From assembly GCA_964594365.1 (NCBI GenBank), contig CAZQMB010000028.1, positions 1-13,349 on the forward strand: a DNA stretch of 13,349 nucleotides, given 5' to 3'. Positions 6,834 to 12,832 of this stretch are shown here, piece after piece. Under the pieces are notes generated by a model. The model had not been told where the DNA came from. It saw only the letters and a list, made by a program, of their open reading frames with translations, and ran no database searches. The DNA is from CAIUSP01 sp964594365 (GTDB taxonomy: Bacteria > Actinomycetota > Thermoleophilia > Solirubrobacterales > 70-9). The stretch's first letter is position 1, and each line of letters opens with the position of its first letter. A program made the position numbers and the translations under genes.

Positions 6834-7666
6834 TCGATCCCCATCTCCCGGCCGAACCGGATGGCGAACTCACGAGTGGACTCGTCGTCGGCATAGACCC
6901 CCGCAGACTGGTCGCGCACCACGCGCCCGGAGTCGAGAGCGATCACTCGACGACGCATCTTGTCGACCGTGTCCCGGTCGTGGGTCACCACGACGACGGT
7001 CGTGCCGGTGCGGTTGATCCGGTGGAGCAACTGCATGATCCCCACAGAGGTCTGGGGGTCGAGGTTTCCGGTCGGCTCGTCGGCGAGCAGGAGCGGCGGG
7101 TGGTTGACGAAGGCGCGGGCGATCGAGAGACGCTGCTGCTCTCCTCCGGAGAGTTCGTGGGGGCGGTTCTGCAACTTGTCGGAGAGGCCGACCAGCCGCA
7201 GGGCGTCGGGCACCTTCGCCTTGATCTCGCTGCGCGAAGCGCCGATCACCTGCAAGGCATAGGCGACGTTGTCGTACACGTTGCGGTCCGGCAGCAGTTT
7301 GAAGTCCTGGAAGACGGTCCCGATTCGACGGCGGAGCAGCGGGATCTGCTTTTCAGGCAGAGTGTTGATGTCGCGACCGGCGATCTTCACCTCGCCCTCG
7401 GTCGGCTCGAGCTCACGGATCAAGAGCTTGATCAAGGTCGACTTTCCGCAACCGGTGGGGCCGACCAGGAAGACGAACTCCCCGCGGTCCACACGAAGGC
7501 TGGCGTTGTCGAGAGCGACGTGGCCGCCCGGATAGATCTTGGTGACGCCGTCGAGCTCGATGATCGGCTTTCCGGCCGGACGCTCGGTCAGGTGTTCGGG
7601 CCTGCGTGTCCGCTGACGCGCTGGGCTGCCCTGGAGGGCGGGATCGGTTTGGTGCATGCGGTTCAT
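6830..7666 (-). CDS. ftsE: Cell division ATP-binding protein FtsE
   Basis: The ABC ATPase of the FtsEX complex. Numbered from the ATG at 7666 (278 residues), it has Walker A GPTGCGKST at 69-77, the Q-loop Q120 (TVFQDFKLL), the signature LSGGEQQR at 172-179, Walker B LLLADEP at 192-198 and H-loop H229. The motif TKIYPGGHVALDNASL and the D-loop GNLDPQTS fit FtsE. Family members are usually ~220-230 residues starting at the I-x-L-x-x-V-x-K-x-Y strand. Here that strand is preceded by at least ~32 extra polar residues, because no ATG, GTG or TTG lies closer. Three starts are possible: GTG 7723 (297 aa), ATG 7666, and ATG 7657. None has a strong Shine-Dalgarno, and GTG 7723 lies in the loop of an inverted repeat. 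The gene that commonly precedes ftsE in Actinobacteria, prfB, is absent. Confidence 0.93.
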   Translation of the reverse strand: MNRMHQTDPALQGSPARQRTRRPEHLTERPAGKPIIELDGVTKIYPGGHVALDNASLRVDRGEFVFLVGPTGCGKSTLIKLLIRELEPTEGEVKIAGRDINTLPEKQIPLLRRRIGTVFQDFKLLPDRNVYDNVAYALQVIGASRSEIKAKVPDALRLVGLSDKLQNRPHELSGGEQQRLSIARAFVNHPPLLLADEPTGNLDPQTSVGIMQLLHRINRTGTTVVVVTHDRDTVDKMRRRVIALDSGRVVRDQSAGVYADDESTREFAIRFGREMGIE

Positions 7667-7713
7667 CGGTGAGTACTCGTTTGGTTCTTTCTCCGTCGCG
7701 GGCGTGGAGTCCT

Positions 7714-7733
7714 GCCCAAGCACGAACTTGGGC
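7714..7733 (-). promoter_or_regulatory. Perfect 7-bp inverted repeat at the 5' end of ftsE
   Basis: GCCCAAG (7714-7720) and CTTGGGC (7727-7733) are perfect inverted copies with a 6-base spacer. On the minus strand the loop reads TTCGTG and contains the farthest upstream possible ftsE start (GTG at 7723). It could be a leader hairpin or a dimeric operator; no T-run follows on the minus strand, so it is not a standard terminator. The role is unknown. Confidence 0.35.
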
Positions 7734-7789
7734 GAAACCGTGCTCTTTTCGAGCCAGGGGGTTTACGACCCGGACGACCGGAAGAAACG

Positions 7790-7803
7790 TTAGCAAACGC
7801 TAA
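7790..7803. promoter_or_regulatory. Small inverted repeat upstream of ftsE
   Basis: TTAGC-AAAC-GCTAA in the 134-bp gap upstream of ftsE, in an unusually AT-rich patch (7784-7805) for this genome. It may be a regulator site or part of the ftsE operon promoter. I do not see a convincing -35/-10 pair. Confidence 0.25.
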
Positions 7804-7820
7804 TGATGGGCCTGCAACTT

Positions 7821-7838
7821 CACGCCTGAGCAGGCGTG
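7821..7838 (-). terminator. Perfect hairpin 19 bp after the PD40-protein gene
   Basis: CACGCCTG-AG-CAGGCGTG is a perfect 8-bp inverted repeat (a 7-bp stem with a 4-base loop is the realistic fold). It lies just downstream of the beta-propeller gene stop, in the right place for a terminator. It lacks a T-run on the minus strand, as many high-GC terminators do. Its left part with two flanking bases (TTCACGCCTGAGCA, 7819-7832) is identical to 2043-2056 after smpB. Confidence 0.45.
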
Positions 7839-7857
7839 GCCACAGTGCTGCCCGCGC

Positions 7858-8865
7858 CTACCTGGGCCGTGCTCCCCAGACCGGCCCGAAGGCACCGAAC
7901 GAGGACGCGGGTGGAGTGGGAACCACCAACGGCGGGTTCTGAAGTGACTGGTCAGGGCGCGCGCCGGTCAGCCGACCCTGGAAGACCAGGTAGTACTCGA
8001 TGAAGGCCGAGTCGCCTCGCTCGAACACCATCCGCTTTCCGTCGGGTGAGTAGACAGGGAAGCTGTAGTCGAACTGATCCGACTCGGGAGTGGCGATGAT
8101 GTCGATCGGACCGCCGCCGATCGGAACTCCGACGATGCTCCGGCGATCGGTGAAGCCGTCGTAGGCGGCAACGATGATGCGCCTGCCGTCGGGCGAGACG
8201 TCGGCGTGGGCGTAGTCGATGTCGAAGCCGCCATCGTTGGTGATCTGGCGTTCGCGGCGTCCATCGCCGGAGCGGATCGAGTAGACCTCGGTGTCGTACT
8301 CGCCGACGTTGGGGTCGATGGTCGCGGTGAAGACGATCCGCTTCCCGTTCGGGGTGAATCTGGTGTCAGATAGCCACCGGTCCTCGGGCCTGAGGATGGT
8401 GCGTCGAGCCCTGCCGTTGGTCGCGACCGTCCGGATCTCGTAGCGATCGCGAAGGCCGTCGGGCAAGGTGATCGTGTAGACGAGCTTCCTGCCGGAAGGC
8501 GAGAAGCCAGGGTCACATCCCTTCACAAGCCTGCGGAACTTGCCGCCGCTGGCACGGCCGAGGAAGATCCAGGATTCCTCGTCGCCAGATCTGCCACCGC
8601 AGATGGCGAGCCTCCTGCCGTTCGGCGAAACGGCGAGCGAGGAGGGGTCGAGTCCCTCCGGACTGACGATCTTCCTGCCCGATCCCGAGGCCTTCGACGA
8701 GAAGACTCGCTGATCACCGGAAGTGTCCTCGCTGATGTAGAAGATCCTGCCGTTTGCGCCCTTGAACTGCGCCTCCGCATCGGACGTGGCTGCGATCGAG
8801 GCGGTTGCCGCGAGGGCGATCAGCGCAAGGAGATGGACGGCTGGTCTCGGAAGGCGTCGATGCAT
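7858..8865 (-). CDS. Exported TolB-like / WD40-like PD40 beta-propeller protein
   Basis: A 335-residue predicted extracytoplasmic protein. It has a basic start, a hydrophobic core at residues about 10-26, and a likely cleavage region near AEA-Q (30-33). At least five blades carry the PD40 signature S/T-P-(D/N/S)-G-(R/K)-x-(I/L/M)-(V/A): SPNGRRLAI (80-88), SPSGRKLVY (122-130), TPNGKRIVF (171-179), SPDGRRIIV (224-232) and SPDGKRMVF (273-281). The protein ends in a Pro-rich segment. Such propellers, as in TolB, usually bind proteins or polymers; there is no enzymatic motif and no Tol/Pal neighbour, so the partner cannot be named. The ATG at 8863-8865 has no Shine-Dalgarno and may be leaderless. 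It is divergent from the phosphodiesterase gene and ends 134 bp before the ftsE region on the same strand, separated by a hairpin. Confidence 0.88.
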   Translation of the reverse strand: MHRRLPRPAVHLLALIALAATASIAATSDAEAQFKGANGRIFYISEDTSGDQRVFSSKASGSGRKIVSPEGLDPSSLAVSPNGRRLAICGGRSGDEESWIFLGRASGGKFRRLVKGCDPGFSPSGRKLVYTITLPDGLRDRYEIRTVATNGRARRTILRPEDRWLSDTRFTPNGKRIVFTATIDPNVGEYDTEVYSIRSGDGRRERQITNDGGFDIDYAHADVSPDGRRIIVAAYDGFTDRRSIVGVPIGGGPIDIIATPESDQFDYSFPVYSPDGKRMVFERGDSAFIEYYLVFQGRLTGARPDQSLQNPPLVVPTPPASSFGAFGPVWGARPR

Positions 8866-8871
8866 TCATCG

Positions 8872-8877
8872 ATTAAA
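8872..8877 (-). promoter_or_regulatory. Candidate -10 element for a leaderless propeller mRNA
   Basis: TTTAAT on the minus strand ends 6 bases before the ATG at 8865, so transcription would begin at or next to the start codon. The upstream sequence has no Shine-Dalgarno. GCAACA at 8895-8900 is a weak -35 candidate at 17 bp. Prediction from spacing only. Confidence 0.35.
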
Positions 8878-8933
8878 CCCGGATTTCAGACAGATGTTGC
8901 GCCTGCATCCATCCTGATGGCAGCCACGACGGC

Positions 8934-8939
8934 TACTCT
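8934..8939 (+). promoter_or_regulatory. Candidate -10 element for a leaderless phosphodiesterase mRNA
   Basis: TACTCT fits the TAnnnT pattern and ends 6 bases before the ATG at 8946. No Shine-Dalgarno precedes that ATG or the alternative GTG at 8940. No convincing -35 is visible. This is the mirror arrangement of the -10 at 8872-8877 on the other strand. Confidence 0.35.
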
Positions 8940-8945
8940 GTGCCA

Positions 8946-9950
8946 ATGCGCAGGGGGGTCATCACACGGCTGGTCGCCGCGACCGCACTCTTGATGGTGG
9001 TGGTCTCGGTTCCTGCAGCATCGGCGGCCAACCCATGGCGCAAGTCGAAGCCCTGGAACATCGCCCATCAGGGCGGCGAAGGGGAGTTCCCGGGAAACAC
9101 GCTCTACGCGCTGAAGAAGTCCCTCCGCGCCGGTGCCGACATGCTCGAGCTGGACATCGGGGTGACCAAGGACGGCAGGGTGGTGATGCACCACAACACC
9201 ACCGTCGACGCGAGGACCAACGGGACAGGCGAGGTCCGCTCCTTCACCTTGAAGCAGATCCAACGCCTCGACAACGCCTACTGGTTCTCCGACGGGCCGG
9301 ACGGAGTCAGCTACAGCCAGGACAAACCCGTCTCCACCTACAAGTTCCGTGGGATCGCGACCGGCAAGAAGAAGCCGCCGAAGGGCTTCAAGGCATCGGA
9401 CTTCCGGGTTGCGTCGCTGCGAGAGGTCCTGAGGGCCTTCCCGAGGACTCCGATCAACCTGGAGATCAAGGGCCGGACACCGGCCGAGGAAACCTCCGAG
9501 TACATCCAGAACGCCCGGGCGCTCGCAAGGGAGCTCAAGAACGTGAAGCGCAGGAACATAATCGTCGTCTCGTTCCGACAGGAGGCCGTGGACGAGTTCC
9601 ACAGGCTCGCGCCGAAGATCCCGATCGCACCGGGCGTGGAGGGCATGGCGGCGTTCCTGCTCTTCGATGTGCTGCCCGCCCGCGGCACCGTCGCCCTGCA
9701 GCCTCCGATCCTTTACGAATACCCGGGCCTCGGCCTGGTAACCGTCTCCAGCACCGAGTACATCGAGAAGGCTCACGCTGCTGGCTATGCATGGCAGAAC
9801 TGGTTCTCCGGTCACGACAGCGACTCGGCCGTGGACTGGCAGAAGATGGTCGATCGCTGCAGCGACGGGATCATGACTGCCTATCCGGTTGCGCTAGAGG
9901 CCTTCCTGAAGGCAACCCCCTCACCGAGCGTCTGCTCACAGCGTCCCTGA
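8946..9950 (+). CDS. Exported glycerophosphodiester phosphodiesterase family protein
   Basis: A 334-residue protein of the GDPD family, TIM-barrel metal-dependent enzymes that cleave glycerophosphodiesters to sn-glycerol-3-phosphate and an alcohol. A signal peptide (residues 1-28, ending AASA-A) places it outside the membrane. Family landmarks: IAHQGGEGEFPGNTLYAL at 39-56 (H41 general acid/base), ELDIGVTKDG at 68-77 (E68 and D70, metal), MHHNTTVDARTNGTG at 81-95 (H83), NLEIKG at 171-176 (E173) and DGIMTAYP at 307-314. Usual residues are replaced: HR-G by HQ-G, P-E-N-T by P-G-N-T, and H-D by H83-N84, so substrate preference may differ. I chose ATG 8946 over in-frame GTG 8940 because it gives a compact signal peptide and a suitable spacing from TACTCT. 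It converges on the GAP-family gene with a 20-bp gap and no obvious terminator. Confidence 0.92.
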   Translation: MRRGVITRLVAATALLMVVVSVPAASAANPWRKSKPWNIAHQGGEGEFPGNTLYALKKSLRAGADMLELDIGVTKDGRVVMHHNTTVDARTNGTGEVRSFTLKQIQRLDNAYWFSDGPDGVSYSQDKPVSTYKFRGIATGKKKPPKGFKASDFRVASLREVLRAFPRTPINLEIKGRTPAEETSEYIQNARALARELKNVKRRNIIVVSFRQEAVDEFHRLAPKIPIAPGVEGMAAFLLFDVLPARGTVALQPPILYEYPGLGLVTVSSTEYIEKAHAAGYAWQNWFSGHDSDSAVDWQKMVDRCSDGIMTAYPVALEAFLKATPSPSVCSQRP

Positions 9951-9970
9951 CTGCTCGCTCCGCTCCGCCC

Positions 9971-10624
9971 CTAGAGGCCGATGATCCCCTTCAGCAGCAG
10001 GAAGCCGCCGAGCACCAGCAGCGCGACCGCAACCAGCTTCTTGCCGTGCTTCTCGATCGTCTGGTCGATCCAGTCCAACGCGTGTCTGGCTCGGCCGGGG
10101 GAAACCCGGGTGAGGGCGAGGGGAAGCCAGGCAGGGACCGCGGCGATCAGCGCCAGCAGTATCTCCAACACCAAGCGCTCGGGGTAGTCGAGACCGGCGT
10201 CGGCGATGATCTTCGCCGCGGGCAGGACTAGGGCGAGGGTGGTGAGGTTGGTGGCCATCGAGAAGATCCCGAAGGCAAAGGCCCGACGGTCGCTCACACT
10301 CCGCTGCTTCTCCTGTTTACGCCTCGAAGCGCCACGGCCCGAGCGGCGCTCGATCAGATAGAGGACCCCGCCGAGGACCACGAGGAGCGCACCCAGCCCG
10401 ACATCCAGGGAGGCGCTCAGGGTGGGTTCGGTAGGAAGCGAGATGACCCTCCCGAACAGCGTCGCAAGAGCGATGAAGACGAATACGGTGAGGGAGGCTC
10501 CGAGCGCATAACGCTTGGCTGCCTTACGCCCCCTGGCGAGCAGGTAGGTCTGCTCGGTGAGCATCACCGGGCTCACCGCGGACGCAGCCGCGAAGGGGAG
10601 GATCAGGAGGAGCGTTGCCAGCAA
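9971..10624 (-). CDS. GAP/SfLAP-family six-helix membrane protein
   Basis: A 217-residue integral membrane protein with the layout of the GAP family (related to mycobacterial Gap and Sap proteins, which help glycolipids reach the surface; distantly LysE-like). Helices lie at about 2-24, 38-62, 73-91, 115-140, 150-172 and 196-216, with a basic cytoplasmic loop at 92-114 and another before the last helix. The opening AAASAVSPVMLTEQTYLLARGRKAAKRYALGA resembles the family start, with an SP motif as in LysE-type exporters. It starts at TTG 10622-10624, preceded by CAGGTG about 11 bases upstream. Later GTG or ATG starts would remove half of helix 1. It lies 49 bp after nadA on the same strand, separated by inverted repeats. 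The substrate is unknown. Confidence 0.85.
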   Translation of the reverse strand: MLATLLLILPFAAASAVSPVMLTEQTYLLARGRKAAKRYALGASLTVFVFIALATLFGRVISLPTEPTLSASLDVGLGALLVVLGGVLYLIERRSGRGASRRKQEKQRSVSDRRAFAFGIFSMATNLTTLALVLPAAKIIADAGLDYPERLVLEILLALIAAVPAWLPLALTRVSPGRARHALDWIDQTIEKHGKKLVAVALLVLGGFLLLKGIIGL

Positions 10625-10651
10625 GAGGGACTACACCTGCCCGTCGCGGTC

Positions 10652-10673
10652 TATCCGGTCCCGGATACCCGGG
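10652..10673 (-). terminator. Overlapping inverted repeats between nadA and the GAP-family gene
   Basis: Two perfect inverted repeats share bases. TATCCGG-TC-CCGGATA occupies 10652-10667, and CCCGG-ATAC-CCGGG occupies 10660-10673 directly next to the nadA stop. Both cannot form at once. They are in the correct place for a terminator or attenuator after nadA, but no T-run follows. Confidence 0.35.
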
Positions 10674-11732
10674 CTAGCCGATGGCGACCATGCGCTCGAT
10701 CGGGATCCGGGCGCGGGCGGCGAGATCCTCGGGGACCTTGACCTCGTATTTCAGATCGCGCAGCGAGTCCCGGAGCTTGCTCAGGGTGATCATCTTCATG
10801 AACGGGCAGACGGCACAAGGATTGGCGGGTATCAGCTTGGCATCGGGGCAGGCCTTCTGGATCGGGTGGAGCATCCCCGTCTCGGTCGCGACGATGAAGG
10901 TGCCGGTGGGGTTCGCCTTGACGTGATCGATCATCCCGCCGGTCGAGACCATGTGGACGCCCTCCTCGCGGATGTCGCCGGCGGCGACGTGCTCGAGCAC
11001 CTGGGTGGTGCAACCGCACTCGGGGTGGATGAGGAAGTCTGCCTCGGGGTTCTCTGCGCGCATCTGCTCGATGTCCTCGGGGCGGATGGCGGCGTGTACA
11101 TGGCACTCACCGGGCCAAACATGAAAGCGCTCACGCCGTTCGGGGTCGTCCATCAGGCCAGTCTCGCGCTCCACATAAGTCCCGAGCCACATGTCGGGTC
11201 CGAAGAGGATCTCGGTCTCGGGGCCGTGCTCTTTCCAGACGTGCTCCACGACCTTGACCGCGTTCGACGAGGTGCAGCAGTAGTCGGTCTCGGCCTTGAC
11301 CTCGGCCGAGGTGTTGACGTACATCACCACCTGTGCAGCCGGGTGCTTCGCCTTCCACGCGCGCAGTTGATCGGCGGTGATCGTGTCGGAGAGTGAGCAG
11401 CCAGCGCGCTCATCGGGAATCAGCACCGTCTTGTCGGGCGACAGAACCGATGCCGTCTCGGCCATGAAGTGCACGCCACAGAAGGCGATCACATCGGCGT
11501 CTGTCTCGGCGGCCTTACGCGAGAGCCCCAGCGAATCGCCCACGAAATCAGCAACGTCCTGGACCTCCGGGACCTCGTAGTTGTGGGCGAGGATGACGGC
11601 GTTTCGCTCCTCGGCGAGCGCGCGGATCTCGGAGTCGAGCGCCTGCTCGGCATCGGCTGAGAGTCGGGCAGGGTCTTCGCCCAGCGCCGGTGCCATGGGA
11701 AGTTCGATGGTTGGAAGCTTCTCGACGGGCAT
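10674..11732 (-). CDS. nadA: Quinolinate synthase NadA
   Basis: Condenses iminoaspartate with dihydroxyacetone phosphate to quinolinate using a [4Fe-4S] cluster; second step of de novo NAD synthesis. The 352-residue product has three pseudo-repeated domains. Visible motifs are AVILAHNYEVPEVQDVADFVGDSL (45-68), DERAGCSLSD (107-116), YVNTSAEVKAETD (138-150), FGPDMWLGTYV (177-187), WPGECHVH (206-213), HPECGC (236-241) and NPCAVCPFMKM (304-314). By comparison with E. coli NadA the cluster ligands are C112, C210, and C306 or C309. The ATG at 11732 has a strong Shine-Dalgarno (AAGGAAG, 11740-11746, 7 bases away). nadC lies 105 bp upstream on the same strand, so co-transcription is likely. The aspartate-oxidising enzyme NadB is not in the window. 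Confidence 0.97.
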   Translation of the reverse strand: MPVEKLPTIELPMAPALGEDPARLSADAEQALDSEIRALAEERNAVILAHNYEVPEVQDVADFVGDSLGLSRKAAETDADVIAFCGVHFMAETASVLSPDKTVLIPDERAGCSLSDTITADQLRAWKAKHPAAQVVMYVNTSAEVKAETDYCCTSSNAVKVVEHVWKEHGPETEILFGPDMWLGTYVERETGLMDDPERRERFHVWPGECHVHAAIRPEDIEQMRAENPEADFLIHPECGCTTQVLEHVAAGDIREEGVHMVSTGGMIDHVKANPTGTFIVATETGMLHPIQKACPDAKLIPANPCAVCPFMKMITLSKLRDSLRDLKYEVKVPEDLAARARIPIERMVAIG

Positions 11733-11739
11733 CTCCCGA

Positions 11740-11746
11740 CTTCCTT
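11740..11746 (-). promoter_or_regulatory. Shine-Dalgarno of nadA
   Basis: AAGGAAG on the minus strand, 7 bases before the ATG, is the strongest ribosome site in the window along with that of smpB. It fixes the nadA start. Confidence 0.7.
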
Positions 11747-11790
11747 TCCTGATTCCTATGTTCGCTTCCCCGGCCTTTCCTCCCTAAACA

Positions 11791-11810
11791 TCTGGGAGCA
11801 GCCTCTGGGA
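11791..11810. repeat. Two TCTGGGA direct repeats between nadC and nadA
   Basis: TCTGGGA at 11791-11797 and 11804-11810, 13 bp start to start, in the 105-bp spacer between nadC and nadA. The spacer is purine-rich on the transcribed strand. The repeats might be a regulator site or chance; I recognise no known NAD riboswitch or NrtR/NiaR operator there. Confidence 0.3.
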
Positions 11811-11837
11811 CGTGCGAATGACTTTACCTGCCGAATT

Positions 11838-12788
11838 CTACTCGCTCGGGGAGTCCGACTCTTCCGGGGATTCCTGACCGGCATCGGCTTCGTCGGAAGG
11901 CTCCACTTCGGAAATCTCCACCAGCAGGCTCAAATCCAGGGCTGGAGCCGAGTGGGTCAGGGCGCCGATCGAGATCTCATCCACTCCGGTGGCCGCAACG
12001 GCTGCGACGGTAGAGAGGTTGACTCCGCCAGAGGCCTCCAGTTCCACGCCCCCCTCCCCCGCCGTCTCGCGGGCAAGCGCAACCGACGCGGTGAGCGTCT
12101 CGGGTTCCATGTTGTCCAGCAGCAAACGCCGGGCGCCCGCCTCGATCGCCTCGCGGATCTCGTCGTCGTCTCGCACCTCTACCTCTACCGACTTGTCGGG
12201 CTGAGCCGCGATCGCCTGCTCGACCGCCTTGCCGATGCCGCCGGCGATGGCTGCGTGGTTTTCCTTGATCAATACCTCGTCGTAGAGGCCCATGCGATGG
12301 TTCCGCCCACCGGCAGATGCGACGGCTGCCTTCTCCAGTGCTCGCAGTCCCGGCGTGGTCTTGCGGGTGTCGAGAATCCCCGGCATCTCGCCGTTGGGGC
12401 CGGTGACACCCTCGATCGCCTTGATGTAGATCGCGGTGAGCGTGGCGATTCCCGAGAGGTGACAGAGGAGGTTGAGCGCCACCCGTTCGCCGGCGAGGAT
12501 CGCCCGGGCCGGGCCGTCGACCAGCGCCACATCGATCGGTGCCTCGTGCTGCCAAGGGCCCTCGGGTGCGAGGCGCTCGAAGCTCTCGGCTCCGGCGAGC
12601 AGGAACGCCTTCTCGGCGACGTCGAAGCCGTAGATCGAGCCAGGCTCTTTCAGCACTATTCGCCCGTGGGCCCGCGCGGCTTCCGGGACGGTGGCCTCGG
12701 CGGTGATGTCACCTTCGCCCAAGTCCTCGGCGAGTGCTGCCTCCACCAGATCGTGCAGGGCCTTCTCTTCGGGCGTCTGATCGTTCAT
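11838..12788 (-). CDS. nadC: Nicotinate-nucleotide pyrophosphorylase (quinolinate phosphoribosyltransferase) NadC
   Basis: Converts quinolinate and PRPP to nicotinate mononucleotide, CO2 and PPi, the step after NadA. Motifs in the 316-residue product: EDLGEGDIT at 21-29, ERVALNLLCHLSGIAT at 101-116, ILDTRKTTPGLR at 138-149, GGRNHRMGLYDEVLIKENH at 160-178 (substrate-binding Arg/His/Lys), VEVEV at 201-205, LLDNM at 223-227, EASGG at 251-255 and GVDEISIGALTHSA at 268-281. The last ~25 residues are an acidic Glu/Ser/Asp tail beyond the catalytic domain. The frame is open back to 12899, but I chose ATG 12788: it begins about 13 residues before the conserved LVEAALAEDLG helix, whereas the longer form adds unrelated residues and overlaps the divergent methyltransferase gene. 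The start lacks a clear Shine-Dalgarno. It precedes nadA in an apparent operon. Confidence 0.96.
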   Translation of the reverse strand: MNDQTPEEKALHDLVEAALAEDLGEGDITAEATVPEAARAHGRIVLKEPGSIYGFDVAEKAFLLAGAESFERLAPEGPWQHEAPIDVALVDGPARAILAGERVALNLLCHLSGIATLTAIYIKAIEGVTGPNGEMPGILDTRKTTPGLRALEKAAVASAGGRNHRMGLYDEVLIKENHAAIAGGIGKAVEQAIAAQPDKSVEVEVRDDDEIREAIEAGARRLLLDNMEPETLTASVALARETAGEGGVELEASGGVNLSTVAAVAATGVDEISIGALTHSAPALDLSLLVEISEVEPSDEADAGQESPEESDSPSE

Positions 12789-12796
12789 CACCGGAG

Positions 12797-12802
12797 AGGT
12801 TA
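12797..12802 (-). promoter_or_regulatory. Possible -10 element of nadC
   Basis: TAACCT on the minus strand (TAnnnT pattern) ends 8 bases before the nadC ATG, so the transcript could be leaderless or nearly so. It lies in the 44-bp gap shared with the divergent methyltransferase gene. No good -35 is visible. Confidence 0.25.
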
Positions 12803-12818
12803 CGGTCCGTGAGATGTG

Positions 12819-12824
12819 AAAGGG
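12819..12824 (+). promoter_or_regulatory. Shine-Dalgarno-like site of the methyltransferase gene
   Basis: AAAGGG lies 8 bases before the ATG at 12833. The only nearer upstream ATG (12814) runs straight into TGA, so this site supports the chosen start. Confidence 0.45.
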
Positions 12825-12832
12825 TTTCTCCC

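Noticed and set aside
5919..6896. Plus-strand open frame (325 codons) opposite ftsX
   Set aside because: FtsX is unmistakable on the minus strand; the antisense frame is a highly charged shadow.
8886..9815. Long minus-strand open frame (309 codons) opposite the phosphodiesterase gene
   Set aside because: The plus strand has clear GDPD motifs and a signal peptide. The antisense product is compositionally biased with no recognisable motif, as expected in GC-rich DNA.
11733..11837. Possible NAD-responsive riboswitch upstream of nadA
   Set aside because: The spacer is purine-rich with short direct repeats, but I could not match a known NAD riboswitch core or any convincing paired structure.
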